A stretch of DNA of 64,000 nucleotides, from NCBI RefSeq assembly GCF_014396785.1, contig NZ_CP060718.1, forward strand, positions 2,066,501 to 2,130,500, read 5' to 3'. Below, piece by piece: positions 1 to 9,493 of the stretch. Every line of letters begins with the position of its first letter. The first letter of the stretch is position 1. The notes beneath the pieces were generated by a model. It did no database searches. It worked only from the letters and a program-made list of their open reading frames with translations, and was not told where the DNA came from. The stretch is from Sphingomonas lutea (lineage in GTDB: Bacteria > Pseudomonadota > Alphaproteobacteria > Sphingomonadales > Sphingomonadaceae). Made by a program: the position numbers and the translations under genes.

Positions 1-1
1 A

Positions 2-190
2 GACGGCAAGAAGCAGAAGATGCTCAAGCGTCACTTGATGACCAATCACAATATGACGCCGGACGAATATCGTCGCAAATGGGGACTTCCCGGAGATTAT
101 CCGATGGTCGCGCCCAATTATGCCGAACAGCGTCGCACGCTCGCCAAGTCGATCGGCCTCGGCACCAAGCGCAAACGCACGCGCAAGTAA
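2..190 (+). CDS. mucR: MucR/Ros-family zinc-finger transcriptional regulator, C-terminal part
   Basis: The window opens inside this gene, so only the last 62 residues are seen. They contain the block [19 protein letters not shown], then [17 protein letters not shown] and a basic tail, which match the C-terminal half of MucR/Ros proteins. HLMTNH supplies the two histidines of the Cys2His2 zinc finger; the cysteine half lies upstream of the window. MucR proteins bind AT-rich DNA and act as global, H-NS-like regulators of exopolysaccharide, motility and cell-cycle genes in alphaproteobacteria. A link to the polysaccharide locus further along is possible but not shown. Family assignment is firm; the start is not visible. 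Confidence 0.9.
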   Translation, partial: DGKKQKMLKRHLMTNHNMTPDEYRRKWGLPGDYPMVAPNYAEQRRTLAKSIGLGTKRKRTRK

Positions 191-342
191 GCCGCCGAGC
201 GAAACCGTAGCGGAGCGCCGCGAGCGAAGGTTACGCGTAGAGCCGGCGCCAACGCGGACGGCCTGCTCGACGAGCGGCTTGGGCCGCGTTGGCGAGACGG
301 GACCGACGGCGCGGGATTTACTCCCGCGCCCGACTGCGCGCT
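188..342 (+). repeat. Dispersed structured repeat, copy A, abutting the mucR stop codon
   Basis: It begins at the mucR stop codon with TAAGCCGCCGAGCG. Copy B at 19203-19320 starts the same way at the infB stop codon. Shared blocks in the same order are GAGCG, AGCGGAGCG, GTTACG, CGGACGGCCTGC and GGACCGACGGCGCGG. Copy A has a perfect 10-bp inverted repeat (GCCAACGCGG at 248-257, CCGCGTTGGC at 284-293). It also has a 9-bp hairpin (308-316 with 322-330) around the loop TTTAC. A further hairpin follows at 343-379 (outer GGCAA/TTGCC, inner CTCCCC/GGGGAG). No protein is supported here. It may act as a 3' end structure for the upstream transcript. Confidence 0.75.
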
Positions 343-380
343 GGCAAGGCGGTTTCTCCCCGGCGACGGGGAGGTTGCCT

Positions 381-409
381 TTGACGCCACCCGGATCGGT
401 GCTTACCTA
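381..409 (+). promoter_or_regulatory. Sigma-70-like promoter of fur, probably giving a leaderless mRNA
   Basis: A TTGACG -35 (381-386) and a TACCTA -10 (404-409) are separated by exactly 17 bases. The fur ATG is at 417, so a start 6-7 bases after the -10 falls on or next to the start codon. No clear ribosome-binding site precedes that ATG. The inference is a leaderless fur transcript. Confidence 0.55.
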
Positions 410-416
410 GGCGGGC

Positions 417-839
417 ATGAGCCGCAACATCGACATCGAAGCCCTCTGCGCCGACAAGGGGCTGCGGATCACCGAACAGCGCAAGACGATCGCGCGCGTG
501 CTTGGCGATAGCGAGGACCATCCCGACGTCGAAACGCTCCATGCCCGCGCCGCAGCGATCGACCCCAATATCTCGATCGCCACCGTGTACCGCACGGTGC
601 GCCTGTTCGAGGAAGCCGGGATCCTCGAGCGGCATGAGTTTGGCGACGGCCGCTCGCGTTACGAAGCGGCGTCGGAAGCGCACCACGACCATTTGATCGA
701 CGTCGAGACCGGCAACGTCATCGAATTCGTCGATGACGAGCTCGAGCTGCTGCAGAAGCGGATTGCCGAGAAGCTCGGTTTCCGCCTCGTCGACCATCGC
801 ATGGAGCTGTACGGCGTCGCCCTCAACCGCGACCGCTGA
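417..839 (+). CDS. fur: Fur-family metal-responsive transcriptional regulator
   Basis: This is a 140-residue protein with the Fur layout: a winged-helix DNA-binding half (residues 1-80, with LRITEQRKTIARVL and SIATVYRTVRLFEEAGI) and a dimerisation/metal half. The metal signature HHDH is at residues 89-92. The CxxC pair that usually follows in enterobacterial Fur is absent (DVET in its place), which is usual for several alphaproteobacterial Fur/Mur proteins. With iron or manganese bound it would repress metal-uptake genes. The start at 417 fits the family and the promoter spacing. Whether it senses Fe or Mn cannot be decided from sequence. Confidence 0.93.
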   Translation: MSRNIDIEALCADKGLRITEQRKTIARVLGDSEDHPDVETLHARAAAIDPNISIATVYRTVRLFEEAGILERHEFGDGRSRYEAASEAHHDHLIDVETGNVIEFVDDELELLQKRIAEKLGFRLVDHRMELYGVALNRDR

Positions 840-846
840 GCTGGAC

Positions 847-1596
847 TTGCCCGCGCGCGTGCGCGCCGGCCGGCGCGTCCTTGCGCTGGTGCTGCTGTTT
901 GTCGTCTGCGCCCCACTCCACCTTGCCACCAAATGGATCGCCGGCCGGTCGCCGTGGCCCAGGCGCTTTCTTGCCGCCGCGGCCTGGCTGATCGGAATCC
1001 GGGTTCGTCTCACCGGCCGGCCGCTGCGACCGCACAGCCTGTTGATCGTCAATCACACCAGCTGGCTCGATATCCTGATCCTCGGCGGCGGCACGGGTTG
1101 CGCCTTCGTGTCCAAGGACAGGCTGGGCCATGGCTTCATCCACTGGCTCGCCGACCAGCAGGCGACTGTTTATGTCAAACGCAGCCATGTAAAAGGCGCC
1201 AAGGACCAGGCCACCGCGATCGCCCGCGCGCTCGAAGGCGACAGGCCGGTCGCCTTGTTCCCCGAAGGCACGACGGGGCCGGGCACGCATCTCCTGCCCT
1301 TTCGCTCGACCTTGCTCGAAGCGGCGAATTTCGCCGCGAAGGACGTCGAGATCCGGCCCGTCGCGATCGATTTCGGCGAGCCCAGGGCGGCCGTCGGCTG
1401 GTACCAGGAACCGGGTAAGCGCAACGTGCTGCGCATTCTCGGTCGGCGCGGCACGCTGCCCGTGACGATCCACCTGCTCGATCCGCTCGACCGCGGCGGC
1501 GACCGCAAGCAGCTCACTGGACAGGCGAGGAGCGCGATTGCCGCCGCGCTCGGCTTCAAGTCCGTGAGCCACTCGCCTATAGCCGGACCCGAATGA
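847..1596 (+). CDS. plsC: 1-acyl-sn-glycerol-3-phosphate acyltransferase (PlsC family)
   Basis: The second acylation step of phosphatidic acid synthesis at the inner membrane. The acyltransferase HX4D motif is in NHTSWLD, the glycerol-phosphate-binding block is FPEGTTG, and one hydrophobic anchor sits near the N-terminus (VLALVLLFVV). About 249 residues, normal for the family. No ATG lies at the expected position; a TTG at 847, just after the fur stop, gives the best N-terminus, with a GTG slightly downstream as the alternative. Its stop overlaps the miaB start (ATGA), so it heads a five-gene overlapping chain. A lyso-ornithine-lipid acyltransferase role (OlsA) cannot be excluded. Confidence 0.87.
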   Translation: MPARVRAGRRVLALVLLFVVCAPLHLATKWIAGRSPWPRRFLAAAAWLIGIRVRLTGRPLRPHSLLIVNHTSWLDILILGGGTGCAFVSKDRLGHGFIHWLADQQATVYVKRSHVKGAKDQATAIARALEGDRPVALFPEGTTGPGTHLLPFRSTLLEAANFAAKDVEIRPVAIDFGEPRAAVGWYQEPGKRNVLRILGRRGTLPVTIHLLDPLDRGGDRKQLTGQARSAIAAALGFKSVSHSPIAGPE

Positions 1597-2903
1597 CACC
1601 CCGCACCTACCGAATCAAAAGCTTCGGCTGTCAGATGAACGTCTATGACGGTGAGCGCATGGGCGAGTTGCTCAACGCCCAGGGCATGGCCGAGGCCGCC
1701 GATGGCGCGGACGCGGACCTGGTCGTCCTCAATACCTGCCACATCCGCGAGAAAGCGGCGGAGAAGGCCTATTCGGATGTCGGGCGCCTGCGCCGCGAAG
1801 ACGGATCGCGCCCGCTCATCGCGCTTGCGGGGTGCGTCGCCCAGGCGGAAGGAGCGGAGGCGCAGCGCCGCTCCCCGATGATCGACCTGGTCGTCGGCCC
1901 GCAGGCCTATCACCGCCTGCCGGAGATGGTTGCGCAGGTGGCTCGCGGCGGCCGCCCGGTGGATACGGACATGCCGGCGATTTCCAAGTTCGACGCCATG
2001 CCCGCGCGGCGCCGCTCGGGCCCCAGCGCCTTCCTCACCGTGCAGGAAGGCTGCGACAAATTCTGCACTTATTGCGTCGTCCCCTACACGCGTGGAGCGG
2101 AGATTTCGCGGCCGTGGGACGACATTGTCACCGAGGCGCGGGCGCTGGTCGACGCCGGCGCGCGCGAGATCGTCCTGCTTGGCCAGAACGTGAATGCCTG
2201 GGCCGACGGCGCGCGTGGCCTTGCCGACCTCATCCGCGCGCTGGACGCGATTAGCGGGCTGGAGCGCATCCGTTACACCACCAGCCACCCGACCGACATG
2301 GATGACGGCCTGATCGCCGCGCATGGCGAGGTCGCCAAGCTGATGCCCTACCTTCACCTGCCGGTGCAGTCGGGCAGCGACCGCGTGCTCAAGGCCATGA
2401 ACCGCAGCCACAGTGCGGAAAGCTATCTGGCGACCATCGCCCGGGTTCGCGCCGCCCGGCCCGACATCGCCATTTCGGGCGATTTCATCGTCGGCTTTCC
2501 GGGCGAGACGGAAGCGGACTTCGAAGACACGCTGCGGATCGTCGACGATGTGCGTTACGCGTCGGCCTATTCGTTCAAATATAGCCCGCGCCCGGGAACT
2601 CCGGCCGCGTCGATGGAGGATCAGATCGCGCCCGAGATCATGGACGACCGCTTGCAGCGCCTGCAGCGGCGGCTCGCCGAGCATAGCACCGCCTTCAACC
2701 GCCGCTGCATTGGCAAGGACACGCGCATCCTTATCGACCGCGTCGGCCGCAAGCCCGGCCAGATGATCGGCAAGTCGCCGTGGCTGCAATCGGTGTTCGT
2801 CGAAACCGCCGCCCCGATCGGCGCGATGGTTGACGTGCATCTGACCGAAGCGCTGCCCAACAGCCTTGGCGGCGTGGCGCTCGCGCAAGCGGCGGCTGCC
2901 TGA
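1593..2903 (+). CDS. miaB: tRNA-2-methylthio-N6-dimethylallyladenosine synthase MiaB
   Basis: A radical-SAM methylthiotransferase that adds the 2-methylthio group to i6A37 of tRNAs reading UNN codons. Residues expected for the auxiliary iron-sulfur cluster are C13 (FGCQMN), C49 (NTCHIRE) and C81 (AGCVAQ). The radical-SAM cluster motif CDKFCTYC gives C154, C158 and C161. A TRAM domain closes the 436-residue protein. It overlaps plsC by 4 bases and phoH by one base, so coupled translation is likely. Confidence 0.97.
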   Translation: MTPRTYRIKSFGCQMNVYDGERMGELLNAQGMAEAADGADADLVVLNTCHIREKAAEKAYSDVGRLRREDGSRPLIALAGCVAQAEGAEAQRRSPMIDLVVGPQAYHRLPEMVAQVARGGRPVDTDMPAISKFDAMPARRRSGPSAFLTVQEGCDKFCTYCVVPYTRGAEISRPWDDIVTEARALVDAGAREIVLLGQNVNAWADGARGLADLIRALDAISGLERIRYTTSHPTDMDDGLIAAHGEVAKLMPYLHLPVQSGSDRVLKAMNRSHSAESYLATIARVRAARPDIAISGDFIVGFPGETEADFEDTLRIVDDVRYASAYSFKYSPRPGTPAASMEDQIAPEIMDDRLQRLQRRLAEHSTAFNRRCIGKDTRILIDRVGRKPGQMIGKSPWLQSVFVETAAPIGAMVDVHLTEALPNSLGGVALAQAAAA

Positions 2904-3904
2904 TGGCGCGCCGCGACCTTGCCGCCGTAGCCGCGAATGAGGGCCGCGCCCGCCTCGAACTGGAATTCGAGCAGCCGTATTTGCTTGGGCCCTTGTTCGG
3001 CGATTATGACCGCCATCTGATCACTATCGAGCAGCGGCTTGGCGTGCACATCGCCGCGCGCGGCAACCGCGTGCAGATCGAAGGTGAACCCGATGCCGCG
3101 GCGCGTGCGCGCGAAGTGCTCGTCGGCCTCTACAATCGGCTCGACCAGGGCCATGATGTGGATGCGGAGGCGGTCGAGGCGGTGCTCGGCATGGCCGCCC
3201 AGCCCAGCCTCGACGGCATCATCGCGGATGAGGTTGCAACGCCGCCGCGGGTCATGATCCGCACGCGTAAGAAGACCATCGTCCCGCGCTCGACCGTACA
3301 GACGGTGTATATGGAAGCGCTCGGGCGCGACGACATGATCTTCGCGCTTGGCCCCGCGGGCACCGGCAAGACCTATCTTGCTGTCGCGCAGGCGGTGGCG
3401 ATGCTGATCACCGGCCAGGTCGACCGCCTGATCCTGTCGCGCCCCGCGGTCGAGGCGGGCGAGCGCCTGGGCTTCCTGCCCGGCGACATGAAGGAGAAGG
3501 TCGATCCCTATCTCCGCCCGCTCTACGACGCGCTTTACGACATGCTTCCGACCGAGCAGGTCGAACGCCGCATCGCTTCGGGTGAGATCGAGATTGCACC
3601 GATTGCCTTCATGCGCGGCCGCACGCTCAACGACGCCTTCATCATCCTCGACGAAGCCCAGAACACCACGCCGCAGCAGATGAAGATGTTCCTCACCCGC
3701 TTCGGCATGCGCGCCCGCATGGTCATCTGCGGCGACCCCAACCAGACCGATTTGCCTAACGGCGTCATGTCCGGGCTCAAGGACGCGGTCGGCAAGCTGG
3801 AGGGCATTCCCAAAATTTCGATGGTCCGCTTCACCGCCGCCGATGTCGTTCGCCACCCGCTCGTCGGACGGATCGTCGAGGCCTATGAAGGCCCCGGCCA
3901 ATGA
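2903..3904 (+). CDS. phoH: PhoH-family ATPase (YbeZ-like)
   Basis: A 333-residue PhoH-like NTPase. The N-terminal part resembles a KH-like RNA-binding region, followed by a P-loop (Walker A GPAGTGKT, residues 150-157) and a Walker B in FIILDEAQN. The order phoH-ybeY-corC is the conserved YbeZ-YbeY-YbeX cluster linked to ribosome maturation and RNA metabolism in Proteobacteria. The start overlaps the miaB stop (TGATG) and the end overlaps the ybeY start. Its exact biochemical role is not settled even in model organisms. Confidence 0.95.
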   Translation: MARRDLAAVAANEGRARLELEFEQPYLLGPLFGDYDRHLITIEQRLGVHIAARGNRVQIEGEPDAAARAREVLVGLYNRLDQGHDVDAEAVEAVLGMAAQPSLDGIIADEVATPPRVMIRTRKKTIVPRSTVQTVYMEALGRDDMIFALGPAGTGKTYLAVAQAVAMLITGQVDRLILSRPAVEAGERLGFLPGDMKEKVDPYLRPLYDALYDMLPTEQVERRIASGEIEIAPIAFMRGRTLNDAFIILDEAQNTTPQQMKMFLTRFGMRARMVICGDPNQTDLPNGVMSGLKDAVGKLEGIPKISMVRFTAADVVRHPLVGRIVEAYEGPGQ

Positions 3905-4407
3905 TGCTCGACGTTGCCATCGAATCGGACGAGGAATGGGACAGTAGCCGCTCCTGGGAGCCGCTCGTTCGAACCGCCGCCGAAGCCGCCGTCGCCGAAA
4001 GCGCCTTTCCGCAATTGGCGAGCGCGTGCCGCGCCATAGAAATCTCGGTGCGCCTGACCGGCGATGAGGCGGTGCGCGCGCTCAACGCGCAATGGCGCGG
4101 CAAGGACAAGCCGACCAACGTCCTGTCCTTTCCTCTGGCCGACGCGGCAGATTTGCAATCGACAAATGTTGCAGGGCCAGAAATCTTGCTCGGCGATATC
4201 GTGCTTGCCCACGGCGTTTGCGCGTCCGAAGCCGCCGACAAGGGCATCAGCGTCGAGGACCATGCGACGCACCTTATCGTCCACGGCACGCTCCATCTTC
4301 TCGGCTGCGATCATCATGACGATGTCGAGGCGGCGGATATGGAGGCGCGCGAGGTCCGTGCGCTGGCGCGCCTCGGCATCGCCAACCCCTACGAGGTCAA
4401 GACCTGA
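3901..4407 (+). CDS. ybeY: Endoribonuclease / rRNA maturation factor YbeY
   Basis: A 168-residue member of the UPF0054 family. The metal-binding signature HGTLHLLGCDH (H-x3-H-x5-H) is intact, followed by DDVEAADME. YbeY takes part in 16S rRNA 3'-end maturation and ribosome quality control, and binds zinc. It overlaps phoH by 4 bases and corC by one base, consistent with one transcript and translational coupling. Confidence 0.96.
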   Translation: MMLDVAIESDEEWDSSRSWEPLVRTAAEAAVAESAFPQLASACRAIEISVRLTGDEAVRALNAQWRGKDKPTNVLSFPLADAADLQSTNVAGPEILLGDIVLAHGVCASEAADKGISVEDHATHLIVHGTLHLLGCDHHDDVEAADMEAREVRALARLGIANPYEVKT

Positions 4408-5291
4408 TGGCGACCCGCAATGATGACGAGGACGGCGGCTCCCGACTGTGGCGGGGCATGCGCCAGCTGATCTTCGGCGACGATGCCGAGCCGACGCTGC
4501 GCGGGCAGATCGAGGAAGCGATCGAGGAAGCCGAGGAATCGCGCCCGGTCGCCGGCGACTTGTCCCCGACCGAGCGGCAAATGCTCAAGAATCTGCTGCA
4601 CTTCGGCGATCAGACCGCATCCGACGTCTGCGTCACCCGCGGCGAAATCATCGCCGTTCCCGCAACGATCAGCTTTGACGGTCTGATCGCCGCCTTCGCG
4701 GATGCCGGTCACAGTCGCTTGCCGGTTTATGGCGACAGCCTGGATGAAGTGATCGGCATGATCCACATCAAGGACGTGTTCGTCGCCAAGTTCGACGAAA
4801 GCCGCGACCGCTCCATATCCGCGCTGATGCGAACGCCCTTGTTCGTGCCCGAATCGATGGGCGTGATCGAATTGCTTGCGCGGATGCGGCACGAGCGCAT
4901 CCACCTCGCCATCGTCGTCGACGAATTCGGCGGTACCGAGGGGCTGGTGACGATCGAGGATGTGGTCGAGGAGATTGTCGGCGACATCGAGGATGAGCAT
5001 GACGAGGAACAGTGCGGGCTGCTGACCATGCTCGAGGACAATTTGTGGGAAGCCGACGCCAGGCTCGAGCTCGAGGAGTTGCGCGAGACGGTCGATGCCC
5101 GGCTGACCGCGGAGGATGATGAGGTCGATACCGTTGGCGGGCTGACCTTCGTGCTTGCCGGCCGCATCCTGCTGCCCGGCGAATCGGTGCTCCACCCGAG
5201 CGGCTGGCGGCTCGAATCGGTCGAGGCCGATGCGCGCAAGATCAAGCGGGTCCGGCTCCACGCGCCCGAGGGTGCGCCCGACGCCGCTTAG
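4407..5291 (+). CDS. corC: HlyC/CorC-family CBS-domain protein (YbeX-like)
   Basis: A soluble 294-residue protein. It has an acidic N-terminus, two CBS repeats (about residues 75-190, with [20 protein letters not shown] and [20 protein letters not shown]) and a C-terminal CorC/HlyC domain. Members are linked to Mg/Co efflux or, next to YbeY, to ribosome metabolism. The position last in the phoH-ybeY-corC chain favours the YbeX type. The stop codon overlaps the stop of the convergent VOC gene. Confidence 0.92.
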   Translation: MATRNDDEDGGSRLWRGMRQLIFGDDAEPTLRGQIEEAIEEAEESRPVAGDLSPTERQMLKNLLHFGDQTASDVCVTRGEIIAVPATISFDGLIAAFADAGHSRLPVYGDSLDEVIGMIHIKDVFVAKFDESRDRSISALMRTPLFVPESMGVIELLARMRHERIHLAIVVDEFGGTEGLVTIEDVVEEIVGDIEDEHDEEQCGLLTMLEDNLWEADARLELEELRETVDARLTAEDDEVDTVGGLTFVLAGRILLPGESVLHPSGWRLESVEADARKIKRVRLHAPEGAPDAA

Positions 5292-5710
5292 GCCGCCGCG
5301 AACAATTTCCCCGGATCCGCCATCGCCTTGAATTCCAGCGCGTTGCCGGCGGGATCGAGCAGGAACATCGTCGCCTGCTCGCCCGGCTCGCCGGCGAAGC
5401 GGACGGTCGGGGCAATGACGAAGGCGGTCCCCGCCGCCTCCAGCCGATCCGCCAGCCTCTTCCACGCGTCCATCGGCAGGACGACGCCGAAATGCGGGAC
5501 GGGCACCTCATCGCCGTCGACCGGATTGGTCGCCCGGGCGCGCACCGCGTCCGGTGCCAGATGGGCGACGATCTGATGCCCGTGGAGATCGAAATCGACC
5601 CAATGATCGGCGCTCCGCCCTTCGGGGCAGCCGAGCAGGCCGCCGTAGAAGCGGCGCGCGGCGGCAAGGTCATCGACCGGGAAAGCGAGATGGAAGGGAG
5701 GCAGGCTCAT
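5288..5710 (-). CDS. VOC (glyoxalase/bleomycin-resistance) superfamily protein
   Basis: A 140-residue protein with two beta-alpha-beta-beta-beta modules typical of vicinal-oxygen-chelate enzymes: [23 protein letters not shown] at the N-terminus and [14 protein letters not shown] at the C-terminus. Candidate metal ligands are H5 of the mature start (PFHLAF), a histidine in the middle (VPHFGV) and the glutamate of LEFK. The substrate cannot be predicted. The ATG at 5710 was preferred over an upstream extension with poor family similarity. It is convergent with corC, overlapping by 4 bases. Confidence 0.85.
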   Translation of the reverse strand: MSLPPFHLAFPVDDLAAARRFYGGLLGCPEGRSADHWVDFDLHGHQIVAHLAPDAVRARATNPVDGDEVPVPHFGVVLPMDAWKRLADRLEAAGTAFVIAPTVRFAGEPGEQATMFLLDPAGNALEFKAMADPGKLFAAA

Positions 5711-5803
5711 GCGCTTACGAATGTCAGCGCCGACGACGCGACGCAATCCATACCGCGTTCGAGGGATTGCTTCGCCGCCCCAGTCCCGCAATGATCGGCG
5801 TTA

Positions 5804-7315
5804 ATGCCGTTAATCCTCCTCGCTTTTGGCCTTGGGGCCGCGTCCGCACTCGCTTTCGAGCCGGTCGGCTGGTGGCCGCTGCTGCCGGTCGCCTTCGCCA
5901 TCCTGTGCGAATTGATCTGCCGCGCGAAGACGCTGGCGCGCGGATTGCTCACCGGCTGGGCGTTCGGCGCCGGTCAGTTCATCGTCGGCCTCAACTGGAT
6001 CGCGACCGCCTTCACCTTCCAGTCGAACATGCCCGCGTGGCTCGGCTGGGTCGGGGTCGTCCTGCTGTCGCTCTACCTCGCCGTCTATCCGGCGATCGCC
6101 GCCGGGCTCGCCTGGCGCTTCGGCCGCGCCAATCGCGTTGCGCTGGTGCTGATCCTGGGCGGTGCCTGGGCAATCACCGAATGGCTGCGCGGCACGATGT
6201 TTACCGGATTCCCGTGGAACCCCGCGGCATCGGTCCTCGCCAACACGCCGCTGATCAGCATTTCGGCACTGATCGGCACCTACGGCCTGTCGGCCTTCGT
6301 CGTCCTTCTCGGCGGCACCGTATGGCTGGAATATTATCGCAAGTGGTTCCCGCTGGTCGTCATTCTCGCGGTCACCTTGCTTGTCTGGCTGCTGCCGACC
6401 TCGGCGGTGCCCACCGACCCGCTGACCGTTCGCAATATCCGCGTCGTCCAGCCCAACATCGGCCAGGAAAACCGCTGGGACCCCGGCTTCGCCGACTATA
6501 ATGCCCGCCGGCTGGCGACACTGTCCGGCTCGCCAACCGCCGAGCCGCGACTCGTCCTTTGGCCCGAGTCCGCCGTCACCTCGCCGCTCGAAGATCAACG
6601 CCGTGCGGCCCAGGCATCCGCGCAGTTCGAACGGCAGCGCGCGGCGGCGGTCGTTGGTCCGGGCGACAGGCTCCTTGCCGGCGGCCTGGCGCTCACCTCG
6701 ACCGATGGAAGGAACGTCACCGGCGCCGCCAACCGCGTCTTCGTGATCGGCCCCGGCGGGCAGATCCTGGCTCGCTACGACAAGGCGCACCTCACCCCCT
6801 ACGGCGAATATCTGCCCATGCGGCCCTTGCTGTCGGCATTGGGCCTGTCGCGGCTGGCGCCCGGAGACACCGACTTCACGCCCGGTCCGGGTCCACGCAC
6901 GATCGATCTTGGGCTGCCGTGGGGCAAGGTCGGCATCCAGATCTGTTATGAAATCGTCTTTTCGGGCCAGGTGGTCGATCCCAACAACCGGCCGAGCTTC
7001 ATCTTCAACCCGTCGAACGATGCGTGGTTCGGGCGGTGGGGCCCACCGCAGCACCTTGCCCAGGCGCGGCTTCGCGCCGCCGAGGAAGGCTTACCCGTGA
7101 TCCGCGCCACGCCGACCGGGATCAGCGCCGTGATCGATGCCCGCGGCCATGTCGTAAAGCAATTGCCCTGGCGCGCCGCAGGCGTGATCGACGCCGTGCT
7201 TCCACCGTCCGGAAATGCGCGCACGCCGTTCGCCCGCGGCGGCAATCTGATCCCGCTGTTCCTCGGGTTTATCCTCCTCATCGGCGGCATTGTGCTAGGG
7301 CGGAGGCGCGGCTAG
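5804..7315 (+). CDS. lnt: Apolipoprotein N-acyltransferase Lnt
   Basis: The last step of lipoprotein maturation: it transfers a third acyl chain to the N-terminal cysteine at the periplasmic face of the inner membrane. About six N-terminal transmembrane helices (residues 1-200) precede a nitrilase-like domain. The catalytic triad is E255 (WPESAV), K327 (YDKAHL) and C381 (QICYEIVF). One more helix lies at the C-terminus. 503 residues, normal length. It lies just upstream of metK but is separated from it by a probable operator. Confidence 0.96.
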   Translation: MPLILLAFGLGAASALAFEPVGWWPLLPVAFAILCELICRAKTLARGLLTGWAFGAGQFIVGLNWIATAFTFQSNMPAWLGWVGVVLLSLYLAVYPAIAAGLAWRFGRANRVALVLILGGAWAITEWLRGTMFTGFPWNPAASVLANTPLISISALIGTYGLSAFVVLLGGTVWLEYYRKWFPLVVILAVTLLVWLLPTSAVPTDPLTVRNIRVVQPNIGQENRWDPGFADYNARRLATLSGSPTAEPRLVLWPESAVTSPLEDQRRAAQASAQFERQRAAAVVGPGDRLLAGGLALTSTDGRNVTGAANRVFVIGPGGQILARYDKAHLTPYGEYLPMRPLLSALGLSRLAPGDTDFTPGPGPRTIDLGLPWGKVGIQICYEIVFSGQVVDPNNRPSFIFNPSNDAWFGRWGPPQHLAQARLRAAEEGLPVIRATPTGISAVIDARGHVVKQLPWRAAGVIDAVLPPSGNARTPFARGGNLIPLFLGFILLIGGIVLGRRRG

Positions 7316-7323
7316 AGGGCGTC

Positions 7324-7343
7324 ATATAAAGACTTCCTTATAT
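7324..7343. promoter_or_regulatory. Palindromic operator upstream of metK
   Basis: A 20-bp imperfect palindrome with ATATAAAGA and TCCTTATAT arms around CT (8 of 9 pairs). It lies 24 bases before the metK ATG in the 52-base lnt-metK gap. A weak promoter (TTGTGC at 7290, TAGAGG at 7313) would put the site at the transcription start, fitting repression. ArsR-type regulators of SAM/SAH metabolism (SahR/SamR) are known to control metK in alphaproteobacteria; assigning this site to one is inference. Confidence 0.55.
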
Positions 7344-7367
7344 CATCGTCAGGACTCGCCGCCCCTC

Positions 7368-8579
7368 ATGCGCAGCTCTTATCTGTTCACCTCCGAATCC
7401 GTTTCCGAAGGCCACCCCGACAAGGTCGCCGACCAGATTTCGGACGCCGTCGTCGATCTCTTCCTGTCCAAGGATCCGGAGGCGCGCGTCGCCTGCGAAA
7501 CCATGACCACGACCAACCGCGTCGTCCTTGCCGGCGAAATCCGCGGCCAGGGGATCATGGACGAGGAAGGCAATTGGGCCGAGGGCGTGCGCGAGGAGAT
7601 CGAGGCGGCAGTCCGCAAGGTCGTGCGCGACATCGGATATGAGCAGGAAGGCTTCCATTGGGACCGGCTCGACTTCGCCAACCATCTTCATCCGCAATCG
7701 GCGCATATTGCGCAGGGTGTCGATGCCGGCGCGGACAAGGAAGAGGGTGCGGGCGACCAGGGCATCATGTTCGGCTTCGCTTGCGATGAAACGCCCGACC
7801 TGATGCCGGCGACGCTCGATTACAGCCACAAGATCCTGATGGAGATGGCCGCCGACCGCCACGCGGGGCGCGCGCCGTTCCTGGAGCCTGACGCCAAGAG
7901 CCAGGTCACGCTGCGCTTCGAGGACGGCAAGCCCGCCAAGGCGACCGCGATCGTCGTTTCGACCCAGCATAAGCCGGGCTACGACCAGGGCGAGAAGCGC
8001 GCCGAGCTTCACGCCTACGTCAAGGACGTCGTCTCCAAGGTGCTTCCGGCCGAGCTCCTCGGCAACGAAACCGTCTATCACATCAACCCCACGGGCAGCT
8101 TCGAGATCGGCGGCCCGGACGGCGACGCCGGGATCACCGGGCGCAAGATCATCGTCGACACTTATGGCGGCGCGGCCCCGCACGGCGGCGGCGCCTTCTC
8201 AGGCAAGGATCCGACCAAGGTCGACCGTTCGGCCGCTTATGCCGCGCGCTACCTCGCCAAGAATATCGTCGCCGCGGGCCTCGCGCGCCGCTGCACGATC
8301 CAGCTCGCCTACGCCATCGGCATCAGCGAGCCGCTGTCGCTCTACGTCGACACGCACGGCACTGGCACCGTCGGCGATGAGCAGCTCGAACAGGCGATCG
8401 GACGGATCGACAAGCTCGGCAAGCTCACCCCGCGCGGCATCCGCACCCACCTTGCGCTCAACAAGCCGATCTACCGCGCGACCGCTGCGTACGGCCACTT
8501 CGGGCGCAGCGCCGACGGCGACCTGTTCCCGTGGGAAAAGACCGACCTGGTCGATGATCTGAGGGCCGCGTTCGCCTAA
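7368..8579 (+). CDS. metK: S-adenosylmethionine synthetase MetK
   Basis: Makes SAM from methionine and ATP in the cytosol, supplying the many methyltransferases and radical-SAM enzymes in this window. The N-terminal signature [20 protein letters not shown], the [10 protein letters not shown] block and the glycine-rich [18 protein letters not shown] loop are all intact. 403 residues, usual for the alphaproteobacterial form. It is preceded by a palindromic operator, so feedback control through SAM or SAH is likely. Confidence 0.98.
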   Translation: MRSSYLFTSESVSEGHPDKVADQISDAVVDLFLSKDPEARVACETMTTTNRVVLAGEIRGQGIMDEEGNWAEGVREEIEAAVRKVVRDIGYEQEGFHWDRLDFANHLHPQSAHIAQGVDAGADKEEGAGDQGIMFGFACDETPDLMPATLDYSHKILMEMAADRHAGRAPFLEPDAKSQVTLRFEDGKPAKATAIVVSTQHKPGYDQGEKRAELHAYVKDVVSKVLPAELLGNETVYHINPTGSFEIGGPDGDAGITGRKIIVDTYGGAAPHGGGAFSGKDPTKVDRSAAYAARYLAKNIVAAGLARRCTIQLAYAIGISEPLSLYVDTHGTGTVGDEQLEQAIGRIDKLGKLTPRGIRTHLALNKPIYRATAAYGHFGRSADGDLFPWEKTDLVDDLRAAFA

Positions 8580-8616
8580 TCTGCTATGACATCCTTGCTG
8601 TAACGGGGAGGATGAA

Positions 8617-9084
8617 ATGTCGGGGCTGACCGGGCTGCTGCTTGCCGCCGCCTTCACGTCGACCGTCCTTCCCTCGCCTGAGGAGCAGGCGGAAATGTAT
8701 GGCGTCGCGGGCTTCGTCAGGGTCGGCGACGCGTGGCGCACCCCTGACTGCCGCGGGCTGGAGGGCGCGTCCTATTCGCCCGGCACCATCGATTCCTACG
8801 GCTTCCGTCTCAACCTCGCCGAGGCGGTGATCAGCGAGGGGAGCGCGGTCTGCTACGGCCTGACCGGCAGCCGCTTCTGGTTCCTCGCGAAGTCCCCAGC
8901 CGGAAAATGGCGGGTCATGGCGTCGGAAATCGGCTTGCCCGACTTCCTTGAAACCAGCGGCACCGATGGCTGGCCCGACATTCAGGTCGGCGGACCGGGC
9001 TTTTGCTTCCCGGTGCTGCGCTGGGACGGCACGGCCTACCGTCCCCATCGCCATCAATATGAAGGCAAGGCCTGCAAGCCTTAG
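8617..9084 (+). CDS. Secreted hypothetical protein
   Basis: A 155-residue protein with a short hydrophobic N-terminus (LTGLLLAAAFTSTV) that looks like a signal peptide. The mature part is rich in Trp, Tyr and Gly and has four cysteines that could form two disulfides. A good ribosome-binding site (GGGGAGG) precedes the ATG. No recognised domain; function unknown. It ends 4 bases inside the convergent gene at 9081-9437. Confidence 0.65.
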   Translation: MSGLTGLLLAAAFTSTVLPSPEEQAEMYGVAGFVRVGDAWRTPDCRGLEGASYSPGTIDSYGFRLNLAEAVISEGSAVCYGLTGSRFWFLAKSPAGKWRVMASEIGLPDFLETSGTDGWPDIQVGGPGFCFPVLRWDGTAYRPHRHQYEGKACKP

Positions 9085-9437
9085 CTTTCGCGGCAGCGTA
9101 CCCAGCGGCGCTGCCCGCCGCGCCAAATCTCACCGTCATAGACCCGGCCGTTGCGACGCACCTTGAGCACGAGTTCCCGGCGCGTGGCGTTGCGGTCGGT
9201 CAGCACCAGCCGCATCTCGCGATCGTCGAGCCACCATTGCGGGGCGGTCACCGGCACGTTGCGGCCATTGTCACGCAGCCGCACCGTATCCGTGAGTAGC
9301 GCTGCCCCAGGGACGTGCCCGAAGCCGACCGTCACATCGATCGGCCGCGCGCCCGCGGTGCGGCAGGTGAAGCCGCCGGTGGCGTGCGCCGGCGCGGCTG
9401 CAGCCAGGACCATCCCGGCAAAGATCAGTTTCTTCAT
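9081..9437 (-). CDS. Small exported hypothetical protein
   Basis: 118 residues. A clear signal peptide (MKKLIFAGMVLAAAAPAHA, cleavage after AHA) is followed by a compact, basic beta-rich domain with two cysteines (FTCR near the mature N-terminus, WVRC near the end) that could pair. No known family recognised. It is convergent with 8617-9084 and divergent from trmB. Likely periplasmic; role unknown. Confidence 0.65.
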   Translation of the reverse strand: MKKLIFAGMVLAAAAPAHATGGFTCRTAGARPIDVTVGFGHVPGAALLTDTVRLRDNGRNVPVTAPQWWLDDREMRLVLTDRNATRRELVLKVRRNGRVYDGEIWRGGQRRWVRCRES

Positions 9438-9493
9438 CCGCCAATTCTGCCGCTTGCTTGATGAACCGCCGCTGGAGCGACTAACCGGCGCCG

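Noticed and set aside
7316..7367. SAM riboswitch upstream of metK
   Set aside because: The gap is only 52 bases and shows a simple palindrome, not the pseudoknot of SAM-II or the known SAM/SAH folds; a protein operator fits better.
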